DNA of 64,000 nucleotides from Bog-473 sp963725895 (GTDB lineage Bacteria > Actinomycetota > Acidimicrobiia > Acidimicrobiales > RAAP-2). Made by a program: the position numbers and the translations under genes. Below are positions 9,061 through 16,895 of the stretch, in pieces. The notes under the pieces were generated by a model. That model was not told where the DNA came from. It saw nothing but the letters and a program-made list of their open reading frames with translations, and made no database searches. The stretch covers positions 1,364,001 through 1,428,000 of the forward strand of contig CAVSAJ010000001.1 of assembly GCA_963725895.1 (NCBI GenBank), given 5' to 3'. Positions within the stretch are counted from its first letter, which is position 1, and each line of letters begins with the position of its first letter.

Positions 9061-10808
9061 CCGCCGCGACGCCCGCGGCAACGAAGCCCACACCGCTGTA
9101 CTTCGGACCGGCGGACCGGCCGCTCTTCGGCTGGGTGCACCAGCCCGGCGACGGGCTCTCCCGGGGAGCCGTCGTCTTGTGCCAGCCGCTCCTGCGCGAA
9201 TACATCAGCGCCCACTGCACGTTCCGCATGTTGGCCGAGGAACTCGCGACGCGCGGCATCACCGCGATCCGCTTCGACTACGACGGCACCGGCGACTCCG
9301 CCGGAGAGGGTTCGGACTCCGGACGGGTCGAAGCCGCCCTCGCCTCGATCGCGCACGCCCTCGATCTGGCGCGCAGCCTTGGCTCAGGTCCCCTCGCCCT
9401 GGTCGGCATGCGCATGGGTGCCCTGCTCGCCGCCGGTGCCGCGCAGGCCTGCGGTTCCGTCACCGGCCTCGTGCTGTGGGATCCGTGCGGCTCAGGACGC
9501 GACTTCCTGCGCGAGCAGTCGGCCCTCTTCCGGCTCCTCTACGGCAAGACCCGTCCCGAGAACGGTGGGACCGAGGTGGCGGGCTACGTCCTCAGCGCCG
9601 ACACCGTCCACGAGCTCACGGCGCTCGTTGCGCCGGCCTCCCTCCCATCCGTGGAGCGCGCGCTGATCCTCGACCGGACCAACCGTCCCGCTGAAGGGAC
9701 GTTCGGTGTCGACGCCAGCCGGATCGAGCGCACGGTGGCCGCGGGACAGACCGAGCTCATGGACGTCGAGCCCTTCCTCAGCCAGGTCCCCACCGCGACC
9801 ATCGAGACGATCGCCGGCTGGCTCGACGGCGTCCTGCCGGCGGCGCGCGCCGCGCAGCCACCGGCACCGCATCCCCGTACCGAGATGAAGGTGGCGGTCA
9901 CCGACGGGTCGTCGGTGACCGAGCGCCTCGTCGCGCTCGGGCCGCACCAGCTGTTCGGGGTCGCGACCACCGGCGCAGGCCAACCCAAGGGACCACCGAT
10001 CCTCTTTCTCAACAGCGGGCGGGATCCCCACACGGGGCCAAACCGCATGTGGGTCGAGCTGAGCCGCGCCTGGGCCGCCCTCGGCTTTCCCTGCTACCGC
10101 TTCGACTTGAGTGGCATCGCCGACAGCCCCGTGCGCCCCGGGCAGGTACGGAACCTCGTGCGCGCCGTCGAGGCTTTCGACGATGTCGTCGACGTCGTGA
10201 ACGATGTGGTCCCGGCCTCGGCCGAGCACGCGGTCGCACCTGTCGTGCTGGTCGGCCTGTGCGCAGGCGCCTACCAGGCACTCGAGAGCGCCATCGACGT
10301 GCACCCCGCCTCGGTCCTCTCCATCAATCCCCTGCTGCGGTTCGAGCCGCCCGAGATCAAGTCCGGACCGCTCGATCCTCGGCGCAGGCTCTGCAAGCCC
10401 GTCGGCAACCTGCGGACCGTCTACCACTCGCTGCCCTCGTGGAAGGTCGTCCGTCTGGGCCGCAGGGCCTATCTGGCCCTCGCGCGGATGCGGTCCCACC
10501 AGCGCTCTCCGCTGGAGTGGCTCGAGGAGACGGCGGCGCACGGTACCGACATCCTCTCGATCTGCGGCGAGGCCGAGGCAGCGGTCTTCTTCGAGGGCGC
10601 ACCAGCCGGCCGCACGACCCTCGAGGAAGAGCACTGCCGGATCGAGGTGATCGAAGATCTCGACCACGGGCTGATGTTGGCCCGCCATCGCTCGGAAATC
10701 ACCGCTCTCCTCTCGGAGCACATTTCGTCGCTCTTCCTCCACGACGCGCACCGGCGCGGAAATCCGACCTCCGTCCAGCCGGACAACTCGCTTCTGCGGT
10801 CGTCTTGA
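9057..10808 (+). CDS. Tandem alpha/beta-hydrolase protein with altered nucleophile elbows
   Basis: 583 residues made of two alpha/beta-hydrolase folds. Domain 1 (about 10-280) resembles hydrolases found with exopolysaccharide loci: VVLCQPLLREY, IRFDYDGTGDSAGEG, then elbow ALVGMRMGALLA, where the G-x-S-x-G Ser is replaced by Arg. Domain 2 (about 310-565) has ILFLNSGRDPHTGPNRMW, YRFDLSGIADSPVRPG and elbow VLVGLCAGAYQA, with Cys in the Ser position; EDLDHGLML may hold the His. So domain 1 looks inactive, while domain 2 may be a Cys-nucleophile thioesterase or acyltransferase, which would suit a carrier-protein thioester. Last gene of the operon; ATGA overlap with the GH2 gene. Confidence 0.85.
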   Translation: MTAATPAATKPTPLYFGPADRPLFGWVHQPGDGLSRGAVVLCQPLLREYISAHCTFRMLAEELATRGITAIRFDYDGTGDSAGEGSDSGRVEAALASIAHALDLARSLGSGPLALVGMRMGALLAAGAAQACGSVTGLVLWDPCGSGRDFLREQSALFRLLYGKTRPENGGTEVAGYVLSADTVHELTALVAPASLPSVERALILDRTNRPAEGTFGVDASRIERTVAAGQTELMDVEPFLSQVPTATIETIAGWLDGVLPAARAAQPPAPHPRTEMKVAVTDGSSVTERLVALGPHQLFGVATTGAGQPKGPPILFLNSGRDPHTGPNRMWVELSRAWAALGFPCYRFDLSGIADSPVRPGQVRNLVRAVEAFDDVVDVVNDVVPASAEHAVAPVVLVGLCAGAYQALESAIDVHPASVLSINPLLRFEPPEIKSGPLDPRRRLCKPVGNLRTVYHSLPSWKVVRLGRRAYLALARMRSHQRSPLEWLEETAAHGTDILSICGEAEAAVFFEGAPAGRTTLEEEHCRIEVIEDLDHGLMLARHRSEITALLSEHISSLFLHDAHRRGNPTSVQPDNSLLRSS

Positions 10809-11027
10809 TCCGCGCCCGGGTCGCGCGTCAAGCTCGCGCTGCGGGCACGTTCACCACGCGCTCGCGCAGGCAAGCCCCAATCACTGAGCCAGGGCTCTCA
10901 CCGATCACGCTCTCGCCGGCGTCTACGAGCCCGATGTCGTCGTCCTCGTCGGGCCGTTCGCTTTGTGGTCGCGTGCTCGTCACTCATTGATTACCCGGGC
11001 CAACGCAAGTGTCCAGCTGGGGATCGT

Positions 11028-11068
11028 GCAACCCCGCTCGGCGTGAATTGCACGCCCAGCGGGGTTGC
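11028..11068. terminator. 41-base near-perfect hairpin after the carrier-protein operon
   Basis: Outer arms GCAACCCCGCT / AGCGGGGTTGC (11028-11038, 11058-11068) and inner arms GGCGTG / CACGCC (11040-11045, 11051-11056) form a 17-pair stem broken by a single C:C mismatch, with loop AATTG. No U-tract follows, as is common for actinobacterial terminators. It lies 220 bases after the operon stop and 76 bases before the GH26 start. It may be a terminator for the operon or a structured 5' element of the GH26 transcript. Confidence 0.55.
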
Positions 11069-11085
11069 GAATCAGAGGAATCCCA

Positions 11086-11097
11086 CTACCTTGGTAG
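11086..11097. promoter_or_regulatory. Perfect 12-base palindrome before the GH26 gene
   Basis: CTACCTTGGTAG is a perfect palindrome centred 53 bases before the GH26 ATG. Size and place suit an operator for a dimeric repressor. No cognate regulator is encoded nearby. Confidence 0.3.
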
Positions 11098-11143
11098 GTG
11101 AGATCTGACGTCGCCCCGTCCGGACCCCCCACGCTGGAGACCC

Positions 11144-12841
11144 ATGACACTCGCCATCTCCCCCCAACGCCGTCCTACCCGCATGACCATCATCACGAAA
11201 GTCGCCGCCCTCCCGCTCGTCGTGGCGTGCGTTGCGGCTCTCTGTGTCGCACTGTCGGGCATTGGTCCGGCAGCCAACGTTGCCCCCGCGGCGGCGGCGA
11301 ATGTGCCGCAAAGGGCGCTCGGTACCTACGACAGCTCGACGACGCCACCCACCAAACTGAAGGCTGCCCTCGGCGGCAAGCTGAAGTACGCCATGGACTT
11401 CCAGTCAGGAACGTCCTGGAGCACCATCACGGCGTCGAACTGGCCCTATCCCCAATGGAAGGGCACGGGCTACTCGATGATCTGGGGCATCCCGATGCTC
11501 CCCAACTCCTATAGCCCGAATTCCAACGTGTCCGATGCGGGCGGGAGCTGCTACGGGCTGACACAAGAGGCTGACGGCGCCTTCAACTCGGACTGGACGA
11601 CGGTCGCGCAGGCCCTCATCTCGAACGGCTTCGGCTCGTCGATCGTCCGGCTTGGCTGGGAGTTCAACGGAGGGTGGTTCCCGTGGGCCGCCGGCGGCTG
11701 CCCCGCAGCATTCGTCGGCGCCTACCAGCAGATCGTCACCGTCATGCGGGCGGTGTCCGGTGCGAACTTCTCCTTCGAGTGGAACCCCACGGCCGGCGAC
11801 ATGGGGGTCGGCAACCTGGCCAACTTTTACCCGGGTAACTCGTTCGTGGACTATGTCGGGCTCGATGTGTACGACAACGCGTGGGCCGTCTATCCCGGCG
11901 CGCAGCCCGAGTTCAGAACGATCGAGACGGAGGACGACGGCTTGAACTGGCTCGCGTCCTTCGCGGCGCAGCAGGACAAGCAGATCGTCCTTCCTGAGTG
12001 GGGGCTCGGGTGGGGCGTGTGCGACGCGGGACAGCCAGTCGATGCGCCAAACAACTCGACATGCGGCGGCGACGACGCGATATTCCTCAACGACATGGCG
12101 TCGTGGATCAAGGCCAATAACGTCTTCGAGGCCACCTTCTGGGACTACGGCTCGTCGTCCATGGCCGGGTGCCCGAACGCCTGCACACCGATCACTCGGG
12201 CCGACGGCGACACCAACCCCATCCCCGCGGGCAACGTCAATTCGTTCGACGCCCTCGTGTCCGAATTCGGCTCAGGATCAACTGGACCTCCTCCACCCAC
12301 CAGCACGACCACCACGACGACTGCGGGTGAGGTACCCAGTGTGTACGCGCTTCGACCGGCCGCGGGCGTCGAGGGAACGACGCTCACGATCTGGGGTCGC
12401 GGGCTGTCCGGGGCGACCGCGGTCGATTTCGGGTCAGTCCCGGGCACGATCGTGTCGACGTCTGACACGTCGATCGTCGTCACAGCTCCCGCCGGAACCC
12501 CCAAGTCGGTCGTCGACGTGCAGGTCACGGGTCCCGGCGGGACGTCGAGCGTCGTCACTGCGGATGAGTTCACGTACGCGCCGCTGGTCAGGTGGGTCAC
12601 ACCGGAGTCGGGGAGCGAAGCCGGCGGTACGCAGGTCACCATCAGGGGAGCGGGGTTCACCAACGCGACTACGGTCTCCTTCGGAGGCATCCCTGCCACG
12701 GTGGTCTCGATCAACTCCACCGCCAGGGAGATCACCGCCATCGCTCCGCCAGACCCCTCCGGCGGGGTGGTGGACGTCACCGTCACCGAGGGCGGCATTA
12801 CCTCGAACACCGGCTCCGCCGATCAGTTCACCTACCAGTGA
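11144..12841 (+). CDS. Secreted GH26-like beta-mannanase-type hydrolase with two IPT/TIG domains
   Basis: 565 residues. A signal peptide (hydrophobic stretch VAALPLVVACVAALCVALSG, cleavage near AAAAN) is followed by a GH26-like barrel, about 55-375. Its key motifs are SIVRLGWEFNGGWFPWA (acid/base Glu in the W-E-F-N-G equivalent of H-E-M-N-G), FEWNPTAGD, YVGLDVYDN and QIVLPEWGLGW (nucleophile Glu). A Pro/Thr linker (PPPPTSTTTTTT) leads to two IPT/TIG Ig-like domains of about 80 residues each (PAAGVEGTTLTIWGRGLSG and PESGSEAGGTQVTIRGAGF). A GGAG precedes the ATG. The enzyme should act outside the cell on a mannan-type or related glycan. Its position right after the operon with a GH2 beta-mannosidase-like gene hints at a shared glycan, but it is a separate transcription unit. 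Confidence 0.85.
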   Translation: MTLAISPQRRPTRMTIITKVAALPLVVACVAALCVALSGIGPAANVAPAAAANVPQRALGTYDSSTTPPTKLKAALGGKLKYAMDFQSGTSWSTITASNWPYPQWKGTGYSMIWGIPMLPNSYSPNSNVSDAGGSCYGLTQEADGAFNSDWTTVAQALISNGFGSSIVRLGWEFNGGWFPWAAGGCPAAFVGAYQQIVTVMRAVSGANFSFEWNPTAGDMGVGNLANFYPGNSFVDYVGLDVYDNAWAVYPGAQPEFRTIETEDDGLNWLASFAAQQDKQIVLPEWGLGWGVCDAGQPVDAPNNSTCGGDDAIFLNDMASWIKANNVFEATFWDYGSSSMAGCPNACTPITRADGDTNPIPAGNVNSFDALVSEFGSGSTGPPPPTSTTTTTTAGEVPSVYALRPAAGVEGTTLTIWGRGLSGATAVDFGSVPGTIVSTSDTSIVVTAPAGTPKSVVDVQVTGPGGTSSVVTADEFTYAPLVRWVTPESGSEAGGTQVTIRGAGFTNATTVSFGGIPATVVSINSTAREITAIAPPDPSGGVVDVTVTEGGITSNTGSADQFTYQ

Positions 12842-13059
12842 GGATGTGCGGTCTCACGACATCACTCCACCTGACACCGTTGCGAGCGGAACGCCGAGAA
12901 CGGATCAAGTCGCCATTCAGTCACACCGCCGGTCTGCTGACGACTCCACATGGCTGATCGTGGTGATACCCCGGCGCACCCGGGACGCTGATCCCCCATC
13001 TGCATCCAGGGTGGAGATCGGCACTGGCATCCGGGAGCACGTGGCCCCAGACTGATGAC

Positions 13060-14412
13060 ATGTCCGCTCCGACTAGGTACGTCCGCAGCCGAGACGCACA
13101 CATCGCCTTTCAAACCGAAGGTGAGGGCCCGCTCGACATCCTTGAACTGTCGAACGGGCTGAACATCTCGATCGACGAAACCTCTGACGAGCCGCACTGG
13201 GAACGCTACGTCCGTCGACTGAGCTCGTTCAGCCGTCTTATTCGCTTTGACATGCGAGGAGTGGGGCTGTCTGACCCGTTGTCCTCGTCCGAGGACCCTA
13301 CCCTCGACTCAGTAGTCCAGGACGCCCTGGCTGTGCTCGACGGCGTTGAAGCCGGACGTGTGGCCGTGCTGGGTTCTGGGTTGGGCGGAGCCTTGGGAAT
13401 CTTGCTCTCGGCCACGCATCCCCAGCGCGTCAGCGCATTGGTCTTGGTCAACACCACCGCACGCTGGCTTCGGGGCGATGACTACCCCTATGGGTTCCCC
13501 GCCGATGTGGTGGCCGAGTGGACCGAGGCGATCACCGATACGACTGAGGCGGCGGATGTACCCGAAGAGCTAAGCGACGCCGTGCTCTATGCAAGCAGCC
13601 TTGCATCGGATCCCACCTTTCGCGAGTGGTGGTCGCGGGCGTCACGACGTGGCGCGAGCCCAGCCGCCGCCCGCGTACTCGCCCGCATGCAAATGAACCT
13701 CGATGTTCGTGCGATTCTGTCGAGCATCTCCGTGCCGTCGATGGTCGTCCACCGCAGCGAGCAGTTCCTCTTGCCCATCGGACATGCGCAGTACCTAGCT
13801 GATCATGTCCCCGGTGCCCAGCTCGTGATCCTGCCCGGTTCTGACACTCTTCCCTTCTCGGGGAACGTCGATGAGTTGATAGACCCGATCGAGGAGTTCC
13901 TGACCGGAGGTCACCAGGCAAGAGAAATCGACAGAGTTCTGGCGACGATCATGTTCATCGACATCGTGGGTTCCACTGAACAACTCGCGATGCTAGGCGA
14001 CCACCGTTGGCATCAGGTTCTCGCGCATCACGACGCCATGGTGATTCGCCAGGTCGAGCGTTTCCGGGGTCGCCTCGTGAAGCGCATCGGGGACGGCGCG
14101 CTCATGACCTTCGATGGCCCGGCTCGGGCCATTTCGTGCGCGACTGCTCTTGTTGCAGGGGCACAGCAACTGGGAATCCGTCTTCGAGTTGGCCTCCACA
14201 GTGGAGAAATCGAACTCTTGGGTGACGACATCGGCGGCATTGCCGTCAACATCGCGTCTCGTGTGGCAGACCTGGCGGGTCCTGATGAGATTTTCGTCTC
14301 GCGCACAGTCAATGACCTCGTCGCTGGTTCAGCAATCGCGTTCGACGAACGAGGCGAGCACGAACTCAAAGGCGTGCCAGGGGCATGGAAGCTGTTCGCC
14401 GTGAAGGCTTGA
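13060..14412 (+). CDS. Alpha/beta-hydrolase-like domain fused to a class III adenylate/guanylate cyclase domain
   Basis: 450 residues. Residues 1-275 form an alpha/beta-hydrolase fold (IRFDMRGVGLSDP; elbow VAVLGSGLGGALG, where the nucleophile Ser position is Gly, so esterase activity is unlikely). Residues 290-450 are a class III cyclase catalytic domain: ATIMFIDIVGSTEQ and KRIGDGALMTFDGP supply the two metal-binding Asp, and GGIAVNIASRV supplies the Asn/Arg pair. Such fusions are common in actinobacteria, where the N-terminal domain is thought to act as a sensor. The product would be cyclic AMP or GMP. It is a stand-alone gene with no transmembrane segment. Confidence 0.88.
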   Translation: MSAPTRYVRSRDAHIAFQTEGEGPLDILELSNGLNISIDETSDEPHWERYVRRLSSFSRLIRFDMRGVGLSDPLSSSEDPTLDSVVQDALAVLDGVEAGRVAVLGSGLGGALGILLSATHPQRVSALVLVNTTARWLRGDDYPYGFPADVVAEWTEAITDTTEAADVPEELSDAVLYASSLASDPTFREWWSRASRRGASPAAARVLARMQMNLDVRAILSSISVPSMVVHRSEQFLLPIGHAQYLADHVPGAQLVILPGSDTLPFSGNVDELIDPIEEFLTGGHQAREIDRVLATIMFIDIVGSTEQLAMLGDHRWHQVLAHHDAMVIRQVERFRGRLVKRIGDGALMTFDGPARAISCATALVAGAQQLGIRLRVGLHSGEIELLGDDIGGIAVNIASRVADLAGPDEIFVSRTVNDLVAGSAIAFDERGEHELKGVPGAWKLFAVKA

Positions 14413-14477
14413 CCGAATCGCACCGCGGCCCCTGCCCGGAGTGTCGCCACTTGACGTATTGAGCAAAAATCAAGGGT

Positions 14478-15758
14478 ATGCATTTCCGCTGGCTGACCCG
14501 ATGTGCCGGGATCGTCGCCGTCGCAACGGCATTGCTTGGGAACTGTGCTTCTGCTCCCGACGCCTCGGCCGTCGAGTCCGCTTCATCTGCCAGGGTGATG
14601 ACTATAAAAATTCCCGCACTCGGCGGCGAGATCGCTTCGACGTGGCTCAACTTTGTGGGCTATGTGGATCAGAAAGAGCTGAGCTATCCGGGTCCGCCAC
14701 GGGCAGACGTCCTCCTGCCGGCCGGCTACAACTCCCACAAGCGCTATCCCCTGGTCGTCTTCCTCGATGGCCTTGGTTGCAACTACGCCACGTGGGCCGA
14801 GAGCGGTTTGTACAAACCATTCGACCACGAGGGTGCGATTGTGGTCACGCCTGAAGGGGGCAACGGCTGGTACGCCGATTGGTGGAACAACGGCGAGCGG
14901 GGGGACCCGTCGTGGGAGAGCTACTACCTCGACACCGTGATCCCGACCATCCTGGCCCGCTATCCGATCCTGCCCGAGCGTCGGTATCACGCCCTCATTG
15001 GCATATCGATGGGCGGACTCGGTGCCACGTACCTCGGCGGGCGTTTGCCGGGCTTCTTCGGGTCGGTGGCCAGCCTCTCGGGCTTCGTCGATCCTGAGTG
15101 GCAAGGTGCGGTCGTCCAACCGGCGATGGCAACCTTCTCGTTCGCTCCGCAGCATGGGGACAACGACCCCGATCCGATCTACGGACCACCGCAGGGTTAC
15201 TACTCCGACGGGCACAACCCGACACTCCTCGTGACCAACCTCCAGTACACGCGGCTGTTCGTGAGCACCGGTACCGGTGTCCCGAGCAAGGCCGACCCCA
15301 ATCCTGGTCAGTCAGCCATCACGGACGAACACATCATCTACCCGATGAGCCAGCTCTATCACCAGGCCTTGGTGGCCGCTGGGATCCCCGCCACCTACCA
15401 GGTCCACCCTGGCGCCCACGATGATCCCGACTTCTTGGCCGAGGTCAGTGCCATGCTCAAATGGGGCTTGTTCAAGCCGGTGGTCGACAACCCAGCATCC
15501 TGGACGAACGCGACAGTCGCCACAAGCGGCCAGCTGTGGGACTTCAACTACCGATTCACCACTCCACCGACACACGTCGTGCAGTTCGAGCAGTCTGGGT
15601 CGATGCTGTCGATCAGCGCCGCCGGGACATCGGTCACGATCACGGCGGCGAATGGCTGTGCCATCCACACCTCCACGCCGGCAACCGTGGACCTGCCAGG
15701 CCGCGACCTGATCTCACCCCTCACTCCAGACAGAGTCGGCCATGGGGTATGTCGGTGA
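14478..15758 (+). CDS. Secreted esterase of the putative esterase / antigen 85-like family
   Basis: 426 residues. The N-terminus has a hydrophobic signal (CAGIVAVATALLGNCASA); the Cys before ASA could serve as a lipobox. The catalytic domain has YPLVVFLDGLGCNYATWAE, the nucleophile elbow ALIGISMGGLGATYLG and YQVHPGAHDDPDF for the His, with AITDEHIIYPMS in the region before it. This resembles esterase D / antigen 85 type acyl hydrolases or mycolyl-transferase-like proteins. The C-terminal 90 residues (from NPASWTNATV) form a small beta-rich extension. The chromosome adjoining the first tRNA 3'-end copy (15830) lies just downstream. Confidence 0.82.
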   Translation: MHFRWLTRCAGIVAVATALLGNCASAPDASAVESASSARVMTIKIPALGGEIASTWLNFVGYVDQKELSYPGPPRADVLLPAGYNSHKRYPLVVFLDGLGCNYATWAESGLYKPFDHEGAIVVTPEGGNGWYADWWNNGERGDPSWESYYLDTVIPTILARYPILPERRYHALIGISMGGLGATYLGGRLPGFFGSVASLSGFVDPEWQGAVVQPAMATFSFAPQHGDNDPDPIYGPPQGYYSDGHNPTLLVTNLQYTRLFVSTGTGVPSKADPNPGQSAITDEHIIYPMSQLYHQALVAAGIPATYQVHPGAHDDPDFLAEVSAMLKWGLFKPVVDNPASWTNATVATSGQLWDFNYRFTTPPTHVVQFEQSGSMLSISAAGTSVTITAANGCAIHTSTPATVDLPGRDLISPLTPDRVGHGVCR

Positions 15759-16496
15759 GAGAAGGACATTTCAGCCTCAGCCCAACTCGCAAGCCCCACC
15801 GTCGCTCTCCAGCAGCGAGCACGACGAGAGCTCCGGGGGAGAGACTCGAACTCTCAACCTAGTGGAGGCCCCGGACGACTCTTCTGAACAGCACCAATTG
15901 GCATAATTCCAGCTTGATGCGGGTGCGGTCTATCCACCGATGACCGCTCATGACCCCTGATTTCCACTCACTCGCGCACGGATCGCGCACGAAACTACGG
16001 TCGCTTGCGCTCGACTTTTGACTGCTCCATCCCGAGACCGCCAGACATGTCAAGGGACGCCGAAGGCGAGCGACGACACGGCGAAGCGCCGTCCCGCAGC
16101 GGCCCTTGATGTGTCGAGCCCGATCGGTGATCAGGATGGATTAGCGGGCTGATGGCCCGGCCTGGTTGCGATGTTCATCACCTCGGCAAAGTGGTTGCTT
16201 CCGTCCCACTCCCCTGTCGTGCCATTCCGTCCGCCAGCGTAGGCCGAGGTTCCCGCTGTCAATAGGGTCATGGGTCCCCAGAAGAATGCGTCAACTCACG
16301 CTTGCCGACGAACAACTGCCTGGATGACGCGTACCACCGTCGTGATGCGATATGGAGCAGTCGAGGTAAGGAGTGCGGGAGGCCTTGAAGGTCTATTGTT
16401 CGCCGCGGTTGAGGACTTCATCGCGGTAGCCGATCGGTCGCCGACGGTTATTGCTTCACGAGGAGACTGGGGGTCGCCGCCCCCGGAGGATCTGGA
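15759..16496. other. 738-base region holding the outermost att copy
   Basis: No convincing gene. It contains the exact copy of the tRNA-Asn 3' end (15830-15862) and, to its right (about 15863-16010), the end segment that also follows the copies at 19062 and 20169. The open frames here are short and inconsistent. Just before the SCP2-like gene, GGGGG (16469-16473) and CCCCC (16480-16484) can form a small hairpin next to the Shine-Dalgarno GGAGGA (16485-16490). Confidence 0.6.
15830..15862 (-). repeat. att-like copy of the tRNA-Asn 3' end (outer left end)
   Basis: 33 bases identical to the 3' part of the intact tRNA-Asn at 42220-42252, covering the acceptor 3' strand and T-arm. There is no tRNA 5' half here. 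This is the classic footprint of a tyrosine integrase that uses a tRNA 3' end as its attachment site. It marks the outermost boundary of the accessory region. Confidence 0.85.
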
Positions 16497-16895
16497 ATGA
16501 TCACAAAGAGTAAGCCACGACAAGACCCTGTAGACGCGTTCTTTGCGAACATTGCGACTCGGGGCCAGATTCCTGTTCTCGGGACCACGTCTGGAACGAT
16601 CCGCTTCGATGTCTCGGACGCCACTTCGTTGCAGCACTGGTATGTCACCGTGCGGAAAGGGGAGGTTACTGTCTCTCACAAGAACGCGAGAGCTGACACG
16701 GTGTGCAAGTTGGATACGGGTCTATTTGAGGATATCGCGGAGGGTCGCAGGCAAGCGATGTCGGCCCTCTTGCGTGGTGCGTTGGTGGCTCAGGGCGACC
16801 TGAGCCTGCTTATGTCCTTCCAGCGGCTCTTCCCGGGCAGCCTCGGCTCGACGGGACGGGTGGCACCGATCACCGCGGTGGCTCAGAAGCGATGA
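16497..16895 (+). CDS. SCP2-like sterol-transfer domain protein
   Basis: 132 residues with an SCP2-type fold pattern: GTIRFDVSDATSLQHWYVTV, then VTVSHKNARADTVCKLDTGLF and a helical end ALLRGALVAQGDLSLLMSFQRLFPG, matching the SCP2 xxGxVxVxGDxxxLxxLxxLFP type ending. This domain binds a lipid or other hydrophobic ligand. A strong GGAGGA sits seven bases before the ATG. Its stop overlaps the start of the debranching-type enzyme by ATGA, so the two are co-translated. The pair lies between two tRNA 3'-end copies (15830 and 19062). Confidence 0.8.
   Translation: MITKSKPRQDPVDAFFANIATRGQIPVLGTTSGTIRFDVSDATSLQHWYVTVRKGEVTVSHKNARADTVCKLDTGLFEDIAEGRRQAMSALLRGALVAQGDLSLLMSFQRLFPGSLGSTGRVAPITAVAQKR

Larger units (their letters stand above)
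10809..11143. other. 335-base intergenic region between the operon and the GH26 gene
   Basis: No convincing ORF. It contains a long hairpin (11028-11068) and a 12-base palindrome (11086-11097), entered separately. The promoter of the GH26 gene should lie in the last 150 bases, but I cannot mark boxes with confidence. Confidence 0.5.

Noticed and set aside
16270..16500. 76-residue ORF before the SCP2-like gene
   Set aside because: No RBS, no family features, and it runs into the Shine-Dalgarno region of the real gene.
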